Assembly (NCBI GenBank): GCA_001599915.1
Contig: BCIG01000017.1
Location: forward strand, 1-64,000
Direction of reading: 5' to 3'
DNA: 64,000 nt
Origin: Symbiotaphrina buchneri
Taxonomy: Eukaryota > Ascomycota > Symbiotaphrinales > Symbiotaphrinaceae
Shown in pieces: positions 1 to 10,930 of this stretch. A program made the position numbers and the translations under genes. Numbering within the stretch: position 1 is the stretch's first letter; every line of letters begins with the position of its first letter. The notes beneath the pieces are model-generated. The model did no database searches, was not told where the DNA came from, and saw only the letters and a list, made by a program, of their open reading frames with translations.

Positions 1-85
1 GCAGGTGGGAGATTGTGGGAGAACAGAAGGAACAGGTAGGATCCGTTTTGATGGGGTCAGGGCCCCGGCGTGCTGACAGGGTACG

Positions 86-240
86 CTAGGCCCGAGAGGG
101 ATTTTTCGTCCCTTGTGCAGGAGCGCTATCGCCCGAAACGTATTTTTCGTCCCTCACACAGGAGCGCTATCGCCCGAAACGTATTTTTCGTCCCTCACAC
201 AGGAGAGCTATCGCCCGAAACGGATTTTTCGGCCCATCAG
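86..240. repeat. 41-bp minisatellite, about 3.7 units
   Basis: Tandem array with a 41-bp period. Units at 121-161 and 162-202 are identical; the unit at 203-240 is diverged and a partial unit lies at about 86-120. Each unit carries a GCGCTATCGCCCGAAACG core followed by a T-run and TCGTCCC. It lies about 270 bp upstream of the first regulator gene. No transposon ends are visible. The rest of 1-504 shows no gene. Confidence 0.85.
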
Positions 241-504
241 GTACCCCGGTACCGCCGCCCGACCGGCCACCGCCTTCGCGTCCGGCCCGCCCATTGGCTC
301 CCCGCCGGCGAGGCCGTCGATTCTGCCGCCAAACCCGGACCCCGTCATGCTCCTTCTATTGCCGGGGCTCCCATCTCTACAACGGATAACGACAAAACAA
401 TGGTGCTTCCCATGCTCAGGGATGCTAGCAAAACGTCGCAGGTCTCGTACCTAGCTGGACTGCGTGCATAAATCAGAGCTGTGGAGGCATCGCGATCCAA
501 CCCC

Positions 505-2286
505 ATGGAAGACGCCGCAATTGTTCGCGTTCGAGTAAGGGCGCGACAGGCCTGCGAAAGCTGTCGAGACCGGAAACGCAAATGTGATGGAGCGGAGCCG
601 TGCGGCGAATGTCGAGGCTACGGCTATGAGTGCAGCTATGCCCCCAGTGCGCGAGCGCGGAAGCGCTCGAGGCGTGCCGAGGATCAAGAGCCGGAGCAAC
701 CAGTAGCAGCAGCGAGACGGTCCCCTTCGAACGGGATTCAACAACATATACCGTCTACGCGCAAGCTTCAGGAACAGAGCCCGGCGACTGCGCTCCGCGA
801 GCAGCCCGCTTCCGACGCGACACCTGCAGGACCGGTAGAGCTCGTCGAAGCCAGCGAAAACCACGTCCTGGAGCCCTACAAGTCGCGCTTCGCGCGGGCA
901 TACAGCTCATGCGTCTTCCCGCGGCTAGTAGGCTTGGAGCTCGGCATGACCAAGCCGCCGCGCGTGCACTCCTACGCCTGGAACGCCGGGCTGCGAGCAG
1001 AGCATTTCGTCCACGTCCCGCCTCGGATCTGCTCGCTACTATCGCTCGAGACAGCGCGGGCATACATCGAGACATATTTCTCCGTCGTAGCCCCCGTCTA
1101 CGGGGTATTACAGCGGGAACCATTCCTGGCGCGGTGCCGCGCGCACTGGAGCTCGTCCGAGCAGCGGGCGATCGAGTTCGAAGCCGTCGTCAGCGGCGTG
1201 GTGGCGCTGGGGTCGTTCTTCTCGGCCACGCTGCCCTCGCCCTACGAAGACGAACTCGTCGAGCACGCGAAGAGTATTCTCGATAGCAATGGGAGCAAAC
1301 CGCCCGCCAAATCAACGCTCGATCTCGTCACAGCCTGGACGCTGCGCTCACTCTATCTGCGCTTAACAACGCGGCCGCAACTTTCGTGGATGGCGACGTG
1401 CACCACCATGCACCTCGCCGAAGCCATCGGGCTGCACCGCGAGATCGGCGGCATGAAGCTGAGCACGGACGGCCGGCCGTCGCCGTTCTCAGGCGAGGAT
1501 GCCGAGGCGCGCCGGAGAGTGTTCTGGGTCGCGTGGGCGCTCAACAAAGTCTTTGCTACTGACTACGGCCGGTCATGGGTCGAAATCGAGAACACGCAAT
1601 GTAACCTGCCTCAGAGAATGGGCGACGGGGACTTTGTGCCAGAGCTGATCCAGCTAGCCAAGCTCCTCCCAGCGAAGGAAAGCCGGGAGCCTGGTGCAGC
1701 AGTGACGGAACTACAGCGGGCTATCGCCAGCTTAGCCCAGCTCACCGACATACCGCAGCAGACGCTCCTCTGCAAAGCCGAAGTCGCCATGATCCTATAC
1801 CGCAAACTGCGACTACAGCACGTACACGTCGTAGGGCCCACCCTCGCTGCTCTTCTCAGCACCTGCCGCGCGGGGCTGGTCGCCGCCAGAGCGCTGTGCA
1901 CGCGTGGGCTGGCGTGGTGGAACGTCCTCACCGTACCCTTCCAATTCGTCTTCGTGCTCGTCTCGCTCAACGCGCCGGATGCGACGGCGCTGCTGCCCGA
2001 GGCGCTGGCGGCGCTGGCGGAGGTCGCGGGCATTGTGGATACCCCGCTGGCGAATGAGGCGGTGCAGGCGGCGAGGGGACTTGTAAGTCAGTTGTTGAGG
2101 CGCAGAAGGGAGGAGGTGGGTGTGTTGGAGGAGCTGGAGAGAATGTATTCACCCCCGACCGCGATGACGGGGGCGCCGCCGGCAGGGCAGGAGGAGAGTC
2201 CGGGGTTTGTGGATATGATTGAGGGCTGGATCGATGGCGAGTTTCAGTGGGATCAGCTCCTCGATATGTCGGCCTTTGCGTCCTAG
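505..2286 (+). CDS. Zn2Cys6 transcription factor, probable cluster regulator
   Basis: Single exon, 593 aa. A GTG lies in frame at 481, but the first ATG is at 505 and is the likely start. The zinc cluster is at the N-terminus: Cys17, 20, 27, 33, 36 and 43, with the spacing C-x2-C-x6-C-x5-C-x2-C-x6-C. A basic, Arg-rich stretch follows. The middle region, from about residue 180 on, looks like the fungal-specific transcription factor domain: a YIETYFSVVAPVYG-like helix and, further on, HLAEAIGLHRE. The C-terminus is acidic and aromatic, as an activation region would be. It faces the GMC oxidoreductase gene tail to tail. Being the outermost gene of the PKS neighbourhood, it is a natural candidate for its pathway-specific activator; that role is inferred from position only. 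Confidence 0.9.
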   Translation: MEDAAIVRVRVRARQACESCRDRKRKCDGAEPCGECRGYGYECSYAPSARARKRSRRAEDQEPEQPVAAARRSPSNGIQQHIPSTRKLQEQSPATALREQPASDATPAGPVELVEASENHVLEPYKSRFARAYSSCVFPRLVGLELGMTKPPRVHSYAWNAGLRAEHFVHVPPRICSLLSLETARAYIETYFSVVAPVYGVLQREPFLARCRAHWSSSEQRAIEFEAVVSGVVALGSFFSATLPSPYEDELVEHAKSILDSNGSKPPAKSTLDLVTAWTLRSLYLRLTTRPQLSWMATCTTMHLAEAIGLHREIGGMKLSTDGRPSPFSGEDAEARRRVFWVAWALNKVFATDYGRSWVEIENTQCNLPQRMGDGDFVPELIQLAKLLPAKESREPGAAVTELQRAIASLAQLTDIPQQTLLCKAEVAMILYRKLRLQHVHVVGPTLAALLSTCRAGLVAARALCTRGLAWWNVLTVPFQFVFVLVSLNAPDATALLPEALAALAEVAGIVDTPLANEAVQAARGLVSQLLRRRREEVGVLEELERMYSPPTAMTGAPPAGQEESPGFVDMIEGWIDGEFQWDQLLDMSAFAS

Positions 2287-3582
2287 TCCGGCCGGAAGCT
2301 TGGGACTTGGAGTGTGTTGTTGCTCTTGCTCTCCTCCCGGAGGATTTGGAGGGCGCGGAGACGGACGCTGCACATTCCGAAACGTCCGCGATGCCGACGC
2401 CGGTGAAAATCATGCCGTATACCTTCTTCAAACCGGGTCGACGGAACTCAGCAATCTGAGACATACTCTACTTGTGTCACCCGCGGTCCACAATGGACGA
2501 CGAGAGTGCATACGCGTCACCCCGACAATGGTAGATCTGCATCTGGAGCTGAAGCGAGACGCGCCGATCTTCACTGCAGATCCTCCACCACTTCTCCTCC
2601 CTCGGGAGCCCCTGCACCGTGCGTCCCAAGGAGAAACATCTCATCTCCATGCATACTCTATGGTCACTTTACTATTCCTCTATCGGCCATCACCAGCGTT
2701 TACCGCCAACGCCCTATCACGCCCCAGTGGTCCGTCTCAGCTCAGCTTATTCTGCTGCAACGTCACACAGAGCCAGCAACCCCGCGTCGTACCGCGTACC
2801 CGGTCTCAGAGCTGCAGCCATCCGAGACGCTGTCTTAGCTCTGTCACCTTCCGCATCTGCCGCATCTTCCGACTGTTGTCTTATCTTGTGTTTCGGCAAA
2901 GCGCCACACTCATGTTGTGCAAAAGCTGACAAACACAGCTGCGGAAACAGACGCTGTACGATGGCAGGGTGCGATCACGTTCGGCAATCTGCAGCCCCCC
3001 ACTCTTGCTATCCGGTTCAGCTGCGTTGAGGGAGCACGGATCTGCGTGTCTCACTCGCGGGGAGTATGCCGTTGTGGAATGGAGGCTCAATATCACATGC
3101 AAGAGGATCTCTGCTGCTGTGCATGGGTGCGCTTTGCTACAAGGGTTTCGGAGATGGACGGGATCGGTCTCGGTAGTGCACGGGGACGGAGGATTCGTGT
3201 TTGGCCTAGTCCGCGTCTCATCGTGTGGTCTGTGGGGAGATTCTCGAGGTTGAGGGGTAGCGGTCCCTGGTCCTTACCATTCACTCTACTGGATGGCACT
3301 CTGTGCTATTGTTCTTGCCCGTTTGGCTTCTTGTGAGTTCGTTCTTTCGAGCTTGTGGGCTCAATGTCTGCTTGGGACAAGCTGGACGACTACAAATTTG
3401 TCACGACATAATACCCCTTGCAATACAGATATTTTCCTCGAACGACTCTTCCAAGAATGCCTTCGATTTGTCCACATTGAATAAATGATAATAATGCACT
3501 CTACCTGAATCTTAAATCCCGTCTCCGTAGACCACATATAGCAGCCCCTTCATTACCCCTTCGTCCCATCCATTGGTCTTGT
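2287..3582. other. Intergenic, convergent 3' ends
   Basis: About 1.3 kb between the 3' ends of the regulator and the GMC oxidoreductase gene. Short open frames overlap on both strands but none has a recognisable domain, codon pattern or splice structure. I see no gene here. Confidence 0.6.
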
Positions 3583-6000
3583 CTAGTAACTCCGTGGTCC
3601 ACCTCCCTGCAGTATATCCGCTGCCAACTTCTCCGCCAGCATATCTGCCACGGGGATCATTCGCGTCAGTCAGGTCCAACTGATCATAGAATTCAGTGTT
3701 AACGAGGAGAGGGTACGTACAGACGGTGCTCATGGGTTGTCCTGGAGGTAGCAACGGGAATGCACTGGCATCAACGATGCGTAGACTCTGTATGCCGCCT
3801 AGAACGCGTCCATGGGAGTCCACGACGGCGGTTGGATCCGTGGTGACGCCCATTTTGCCTGACAGCTAGTCAACATCCAATGTAACAAACGGCCAGAACG
3901 ACAAAGGGGGAAGAACAAGGATCAGGGCAAAGAGACCAAAAGTACTCACACGTCGCAACAGCATGATGGCTCGGCCCAACCGTATCCTTAACAAACGCTA
4001 AAATATCCGCATCGCTCTGAACCGCCGCACCAGGCGCCACCTCCTCGAGCACAATGCCCGTAGCCTGCATCAGCACCCTCGCCCGCCGGACGCCCTGGAT
4101 GGCTACTTCCTGGTCCGTGGCGGTCGTCAGCCAGCCGACGTTGACGACGGGGTTATCGGTGGTATCGGTGCTGTTGATCGTGACGTTGCCCCGCGAAGTA
4201 GCTTTCATGAGCACGGCGCCGACGGCGACGAAGCTCGCGTCCGACGTGTTGGTGATTGCGCCGACGGTGTTGAGGATGTATTCCAGGTCGGGCCAGTCTG
4301 AGGGGAAGGCGTTGAGCGCGGCGCGGGTGGATGCGGTGAGGTTGGTGGTGTTGGGCAGTTTCTCCCAGGCTGGGGTGTTGAGGGGTTAGTGGGTGGATTA
4401 AGGGGTAGGATGGGATGGTGTGAGAGAGAGTTTTACCGATGTAGTTGCTTGCGAAGAGCGATAGGGAGCCGTTTTGGTTCGTCACGTAGTCTTCGTACGC
4501 TTCGGTCGCGTAGGTGGTGTTGCCGTTGAAGAGCTGGGTTTGCGTTGTGGTGTTCACGGCGAAGACGGCTCCGAAACCTGGCTGGTCCTAGTGAAGAAGT
4601 GTTCAGGGGTTTGTACATGTGGGGAGAGGGGGTGAAATACCCAAAAATTCTGACCGACACCTTCCAGTTCAGCGATGACGGGAATATTCAGATTTTGAAG
4701 GGTGGCCTGCGGTCCAACCCCTGATACCATCAGGAGCTGTGGCGTCCGGAACTAAAGCTTTATGTTAATGCGCCGGGAGAGGGATGGAAAGACTTTGTAG
4801 ACTACCGACCGGTCCAGCCGCCAGTATCACTTCCTTTCTAGCGCTCAAGGTATACTGCAGTTCAGCAGTATCCACCAGGACCCCAGTCGCCGTCTTCCCA
4901 CTGAAGAGAATTTTCTTCGCCAGGGTCTGCTGATATATCTGCAAATTACTCGCCGCATATATCGCCGCCTGTCCAAAACTCGTCTCGCTCGAATCTCGAA
5001 TCTGCGCATCTGGATTGATCGTTGAAGGATATTGTGCAAAGCCAATCAAACTTCCACTATTGATGCCGGGCTGTTCCTTGAAGCCCAGTTTCTGCAGTGC
5101 GGAACGGAAGAAGTCCGAAACGGGGATGTAGTAGTTGTAGAAGGCGACATTCAGAGGCCCGCCGCTGGGCGAGAAGGCTGACGGATCGTACGCCACGGGA
5201 GGCCCGCCGCGCTTGGCGTAGTTTGGTGGTGTGAATTTGCACGATTTGCGGAAATAGGGGAGAAGGTTGGGGAGGGTGTAGGATTGGTCGTTGACCATGT
5301 TGGCCCAGAGCTGGTAGGAGCCGGCCGTACCTCTGCGAATGACGTTTAGAGGACTGTATTTTTGGAAAACCTAGAGAAACCATTACCTCTGATATGCCAT
5401 GCCATTCCGACCAGACCTTATACACCGCATTAGTAGCCTTGCTATAGACACAGTTATGATACTCACGATCCACCGAAACATTTTCCCTGCGTATAATGGA
5501 TTTCTTGGCCGAGCAATTGCTTGAACCCATTAGTCAGGTTATCCCCTTCTCGTGTAGGAACACCCAGGGAGAACATACGCTTTGCGGTGTGATATAAATG
5601 CCCCAATCAATAGTCGGCGGGGCATTCAGATACAGCGTCTCCAACGCCGGTATCTGCGTGAAATTCCCTGCAGCCAGCTCATAGAAGCCCCCCGCCTCAA
5701 TCACCGCGATCGACAGGGACGGGTCTTCAGCCAGACGTTTCGCGACCGTGAGGCCCGACGTGCCTCCTCCCACAATCTACACTTCGCGTCAGCTCTTGCT
5801 CCGCCCTCGCCCACGAAGAGCACAGGAAGGGAGAGGGAGGCACAACGCACCACATAGTCGAAAGTAAGATCCGTCCCCGGGAAGCCAAATGAGCTGCCCA
5901 GAAGCTTCTCATCCACGTTTTGCGTCCAGTATCCGAATTCAGGCTGAGCTAACGCGGCGCGGACATAGAGCGCAGCCACACCCGCGGCAAGCATCCGCAT
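3583..6000 (-). CDS. GMC-family FAD oxidoreductase (secreted type)
   Basis: Ten exons: complement of 3583-3644, 3721-3858, 3950-4369, 4437-4587, 4641-4751, 4810-5332, 5387-5416, 5467-5486, 5579-5776 and 5851-6000, giving exactly 600 aa. A signal peptide ([18 protein letters not shown]) is followed by the FAD Rossmann motif VGGGTSG near residue 52. The GMC signature GKCFGGSSGRNGM is split over exons of 20 and 30 nt. The second signature [15 protein letters not shown] spans a splice. The C-terminus has the [11 protein letters not shown] active-site block and the closing [14 protein letters not shown] helix; reading without the last intron would give an unrelated tail, so the stop at 3583 is preferred. 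Relatives include aryl-alcohol oxidases, versicolorin B synthase and PatE of patulin synthesis. It probably oxidises or cyclises a cluster intermediate outside the cytosol. The substrate is unknown. Confidence 0.93.
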
Positions 6001-6649
6001 CTTGCTGGTGGGTGTGTAATTCTAACGGGTTAATATTCAATATATGAGACTTGAACCCTTCGGAACATGGGAAGCTCGCAATAGAGAGCGTTATAAAGAG
6101 CCGGTGGCGCCTTCTCCTGGACTGGCAAACTTGCTGTGCCATTTCGGGTGCGTGGGCTGAAAAAGAGCATCGCGCGGCGCAGCAGTCTCCGCGCGGGCGG
6201 ACTCACACGCACATCTAGCTGGAAATGTGATCGCGTGGCGCGGGCGTTGTTTGATATTGCGTGCGAGTTTAATTGGGCTGACGCGTGTTCCGAGTTTGGC
6301 AAACCAGTCGCAAGGGCCAGCGAGACGGGATGGTCGGAAAGGAATGACGCTGTAATCTCCTGATCCGGCGATTGATGACTCCAGATACGGGTACGCGAGG
6401 TGAGACAGGGGTAGTACCGGAGAGAACATTGGACTCTAAGCTTTCTTACGGGGCAGGGGTGTCCGGTTCCTGTCTGGTCCCCTTGCCTAAACCGGGCTTT
6501 TGTTTTTTTACTCGGGTTCTGTGGCGTTTCTCTCGTTGGATCAATCATCATGAAACGACTTCAATTAATCCAGACTTGCCGTGATCCAAATCTTGTTATC
6601 CTCATGTCGAATGGCTAATAGTGTCTATAGCATCCAAAGCACATCCACA
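6001..6649. other. Intergenic, GMC promoter / P450 3' end
   Basis: Upstream region of the GMC oxidoreductase gene and downstream region of the P450 gene, both on the minus strand. No gene or clear element was recognised. A few CGG/CCG triplets occur but no convincing palindrome. Confidence 0.5.
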
Positions 6650-8345
6650 TCAAATGTCTACAACCCCTCCCCGGCTCACAGCTCTAATATCACTCAGTCT
6701 ACACATCAGCGGCGTCTTCTCCCACAGTGTAAAGGTCCTCTGATCCTTCCAGTTCTTGCTCTCTTCACACAGCTCCAAATCGAAGTTCCACAACAGCCTC
6801 GCGAGGATAACGCGCATCTCATTGTAGGCCAAGCTCTTACCAAGGCAATCCCTCCGACCCAGACTGAAAGGCTGAGACGCCCCACGGTGATCGTTGTAGA
6901 ATGGAGATGTGGGGTCTGAGGTGCTGCTTGGAAGCCAGCGTTCTGGAATGAACGAGTCCGGCAGTGTGAAGTTCGCTGGGCTATGTGTTGCTGTCAAGGC
7001 GTGGACGCCGACCATGGTCTTTGATGGCAAAATGCGTCAGTGTCTAAAACGCAACATAAATGGGTTGCAGGGGGAAACACTACCCATGGTGGAACGTTAT
7101 ACCCGTCGATTACTGTAATCATGCCTTTTGGCGTGCGTCGAGGCGCAACTGTTGGACCTGGTGGGTATACCCTCAAACCCTCATGGAAGCAAGCGGTGGT
7201 GTACGGAAGTCGCGCAGCGGCATTGACAAACGTGATCTCGTCCTCTGAAGCAAATGCATTTCGAATCTCTTCAGTAACTGTACGCATAGCATCCGGATTC
7301 TGTAAAAGGTAGTACGTCGTGCCAGACAGTGCCGTGGCTGTAGTCTCGCTCCCAGCCAGGATCAGAAACCCGCAATTGGCCGTGATCTCGGCATCACTGA
7401 GCGCCCCTTTGTCGTTTCGGCCTTTCAGAATGTACGAGAGGAAATCTTTCCGCTCTTCCATTACACCCTGGTCCAGCCTTTCTCTAGCATTTGTCTTGAC
7501 ATATCGCTCATGAGCCTCTCTAGCTTGCTTGACGCTCTTCGGCACCAATAATCGCCATAAGCGCTGGAGATCAGTGTATGTAGCCATGGTGCGAACGAAC
7601 GGGCCCATTTTGATGCTTTGGAAGATATTCGCCACCCAGGTGTGGTATTGGCTATTTTTCAAGCAACCAAAGCTCTTCCCGATCGCCAGGTCGCCGATGA
7701 GGTCAAACGTGGTGAAGTTGTACCATTGCACCATATCCGCCTTCTGACCAGCTGCCGCAATGCCTCTCAGCTTCTCCACGAAGAGCTGCACGTATTGCTT
7801 GACCGCATCTTCCTGGTCCCGCAATGCCTTTTCACTGAACGCATACGCCAGTTGCTTGCGGGTCCGAAGATGATTCGTCGCGTCCGCGTTGAAGATGCTC
7901 GTCGCCCCGTCTGAGCCGAGTTTCACAATGGAGTAAAACGTAGGATCTTTGATCAGGGGCGGATCCCGGTAGGAGTAGATGTCCTGCCATGCCTGCTCTG
8001 TGCGAAAGCTGAGCTCTTCGGGCGAGAACCGGACGACATCACCGTACTTGTCGTGAAACGATTTCAATGTCCAGTCGAAGTTCCCTCGCATGCTGCTGAT
8101 GTGGCGGAAGAGGAATGTTGTGTGCCATAGTTTTGGGCCTGGAAATTTTCGAAGCGGATGGAGATAGGCGTTGTAGAATCCGTAACAGAGAGTATAGAAA
8201 GATAACTGTGTTCAAAATCAGAGACACTCCCTCGAGCGAATGGGTGGCTTACGGTGAAGACTAGAGCAAGAAGGATACTGGGACTGTTCAAGTTGTTTAG
8301 CAGAGGAGAGTCATGCCTCGATTCAGAAAGAAGATCCTCTGCCAT
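6650..8345 (-). CDS. Cytochrome P450 monooxygenase
   Basis: Three exons (complement of 6650-7018, 7084-8205, 8253-8345) give 527 aa, a usual length for microsomal fungal P450s. The N-terminus has a hydrophobic anchor (SPSILLALVFT...) followed by the proline hinge KFPGPK. The I-helix motif is AGSETTATAL. The K-helix ExxR motif is in HEGLRVYPP. The PERW motif follows the last intron, and the heme loop is FSLGRRDCLGKSLA with the iron-ligating Cys463. The sequence resembles isotrichodermin C-15 hydroxylase-like enzymes (CYP65-type), a family common in terpenoid and polyketide clusters; this subfamily call is from memory of motif style. It lies head to tail with the GMC gene and probably hydroxylates or epoxidises the PKS product at the ER membrane. 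Confidence 0.93.
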
Positions 8346-9686
8346 TGTATGCTTGGTGGGCGGCTTCGACTGCCACAGTTAGCCCCTCAATCTATCAGAG
8401 TGCCATGATCTGAAGCCGTTAAGACTTGCTGAGAAGTAACCTACTGCCCAGGCAACGGCCAAAGACGGCTTCACGGCTCCCACCTCGGCCGGTGAGATGC
8501 TCCGCTCCCGACATCCAACGCCCCGTTTCAGCAACCCTCAAAATCCGGGTTTTACGGACCCCAACACTTAGCGGGTCCCAATATCTGGGGTATACGTGTT
8601 TCGGCAACTTCGGCTGCAGGCTTACACCACTAGTACGTTACGACTCCGGGTGCCTTGTGCAGGTCACATCGCTGCTTATGCAGGTTAATCGCCCAATTAT
8701 TGAGGTGGGCGTATCGGGACCGTGCTGGGACCGCACCAGGACCGGACTTTCACATGACTGCCCAGGATCATAATGAACTTGGGACATCCTGTCCTTCGAG
8801 ATACGAAACATCAGCTGCCTTGGAGGCGGCTCGCATAACGGTCCCCCTGTGTTGTCTGCCCTATAGCAAGGCACTACGGGGTAGATCAAGGGGTACCCTG
8901 CAGGAAGGCCCATCATGCAAGCTCGGTCCTCGCCAAAAGGATAACGCCCGGCTTGGGCAGATACAGGAGGAGGCACAGCCCCGGCTGTGGACCTGTACTT
9001 GCAGTCAGCTATGGATATGGGAATATATGCGCCGTCACTTAAGATAGTTCCTACAATTCAGGAGGCCCCCAACGTCACAAGCTGTTGCGTGTGAGCCTTC
9101 CAGTATTCTTTCCGCAGCAAGCCATTTCAGCTAGCCATGCAACCCTGCAAACCCTGGTAATGATGCCCTCCTGCAGATCAGCCCGGCTCGCCGCCCTGCT
9201 TTTTCCTATTCGTATCACTCACGATTCGGCCCAGTAACGATAGCTTCCCAGCTGTGTGTGACATCCCCAATTTCTCCGATTCGATAACATCCAACCAGGC
9301 TAGTCCAATGCCAGCAAAGGTTGAGGGACACTACATTCATCATCTGCAACCATCTACATCGATGCAATTTGTAGGAGGATCCTAGATCAGGGCAGCAGCT
9401 GACGGTGGTACCGCGTATTGCTACACCGAGGAGCTGAAACCCCTCTAGATCAGGCACCGAGTAAATCAGTGAAAATGCTTGGCAGACGCAGCAGAGGGGA
9501 CGGGATTGAAGTCGCTGATACTGTAAATTGTGGATCGTGATCTAATAAACGATAACAATTTACACCTTGAGCAACTGTATTCGATAAGATCAGACGGTCA
9601 ATCTGTGTAATTTTTCAGTGCGAAAGTCAACCCTCTAGTACTAGATTAGGCTGATATGATGCCGACTACGCAGCCTCTGCTGCACA
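8346..9686. other. Intergenic, divergent P450 / Myb promoter
   Basis: About 1.3 kb between the divergent P450 and Myb genes. It contains a CTCGGCCGG site near 8487 that could suit a Zn2Cys6 regulator, and short GGGACC repeats near 8720. Open frames here have no recognisable domains. No gene is supported. Confidence 0.5.
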
Positions 9687-10641
9687 ATGAGAACCCGCCG
9701 ACCATGGACCGACAAAGAGGATGATCTCCTACGCGAAGCCGTCTGCAAGTACGGTACGGATTCCAACTATGCCTGCCTCAGTAAATCATCCCAGCTGATA
9801 GCAATCCGCAGCAGGAGAGGCACCAATCAGTTGGCACGACGTAGCATCGCGCATAGAAGGCCGCAGCAACAAAGACTGCAGGAAACGCTGGGTATACGGC
9901 CTGTCTCCATTCAAGAGCAAAGGGGCCTGGGATGAAGAAGAGGACGAGCTTCTGCGGCAGGGGACCATGCTATTCGGCACGAAGTATGCACCTCCTCTTA
10001 TATGCCTCCAGGTTGGCTGGGCGAGCATGGTCCTTGAACGTGTTTGCATCGGTTACTGTGATACCTATCCATGGATGGCCGTTTTCGGTGTGACAGGGGA
10101 TATCGGAGAATATGCTAATGGCTGCTGGAACACACAGGTGGCCTGCAGTCTCTAACCATGTCGGCACGAGGCATGCTGATCGTGAGTCCTCATTATGTTG
10201 TTGTGGTATATGTACATGTTGACTAATGTGGAGTAGAGTGCTCCAGAAGATGGCATGAGGTACTGAAACCGAATATCAACCGGGACCGTTGGTCACTTTT
10301 CGAAGTACGTGCGAAAAGGTTTTCAGATGGATGTCAATTGCTGAGATTGTTCCAGGATGAGATGCTAAGGCATGCTGTGCGTGCTCACGGAAGACGGTGG
10401 ATTGAGATCGTGGAACGATACTTTCCTGATAGAACACCTGTTACCACAAAGAATAGGTAGGCGGACCTGACCTGCCGAATGCATGATTCTTTACCAATAT
10501 CTAACTCGATCCACCAGATATCAGCAATTACTGAGAGCTGATCGACAACGGTCGGAAGGTTCTGGAGATATGGATCGAGATGGCCCGGTTGACTCAGTCG
10601 AACCGTCGGAAATTGAATTCTCCGAAGTCATGTCACTTTAG
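9687..10641 (+). CDS. Small three-repeat Myb/SANT DNA-binding protein
   Basis: Six exons (9687-9753, 9815-9983, 10138-10181, 10237-10304, 10356-10456, 10518-10641) join in frame to 190 aa. The product is almost entirely three Myb repeats. Repeat 1 runs from RRPWTDKEDDLL to NKDCRKRW. Repeat 2 runs from GAWDEEEDELL through KWPAVSNHV to ADQCSRRW. Repeat 3 runs from DRWSLFEDEML through RRWIEIV to TTKNRYQQL. The regularly spaced tryptophans and the C-x2-RW third helices are retained. It ends in a short acidic tail. It is a nuclear DNA-binding protein by family. It sits between the P450 and the dioxygenase of the PKS region, so it may be a second local regulator, but no target site is known. The splice model is supported because the repeats only appear complete when all five introns are removed. 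Confidence 0.88.
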
Positions 10642-10930
10642 ACGGAATTTTGAAGTTCCTCGCATTTCTAGAAGAAAAAAATATACAATATACTGGCTAT
10701 CGCTTTCTGAGTCCAATTGACTCTCTTTCTAATAAATGTGCAATTCGTAACCAGGGCTTGACAGCTCAGGTCAGATAATTAGCCCTAGCTGATTAGAACT
10801 CTATGAGATTATTTGTTGGGGCCTTTATCTGAGGAAATAGACATGTCTTCGTATTTGAGCTATGGCTGCTATGCTGACTATAGTGCGCTGAAGAGACAGA
10901 ACGCGATTTGTGAGATTGGCAGTAGGGCCT

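Noticed and set aside
481-504. GTG start for the first regulator
   Set aside because: No support for a GTG start; the ATG at 505 is eight codons downstream and just before the zinc cluster.
2506-3484. Several overlapping frames of 60-236 codons in the gap after the first regulator
   Set aside because: They overlap on both strands, lack domains, and look like chance frames in GC-rich DNA.
3512-3853. Longer C-terminal reading of the GMC oxidoreductase ending at 3512
   Set aside because: It replaces the conserved closing helix by unrelated sequence. Splicing 3645-3720 restores [14 protein letters not shown] and a stop at 3583.
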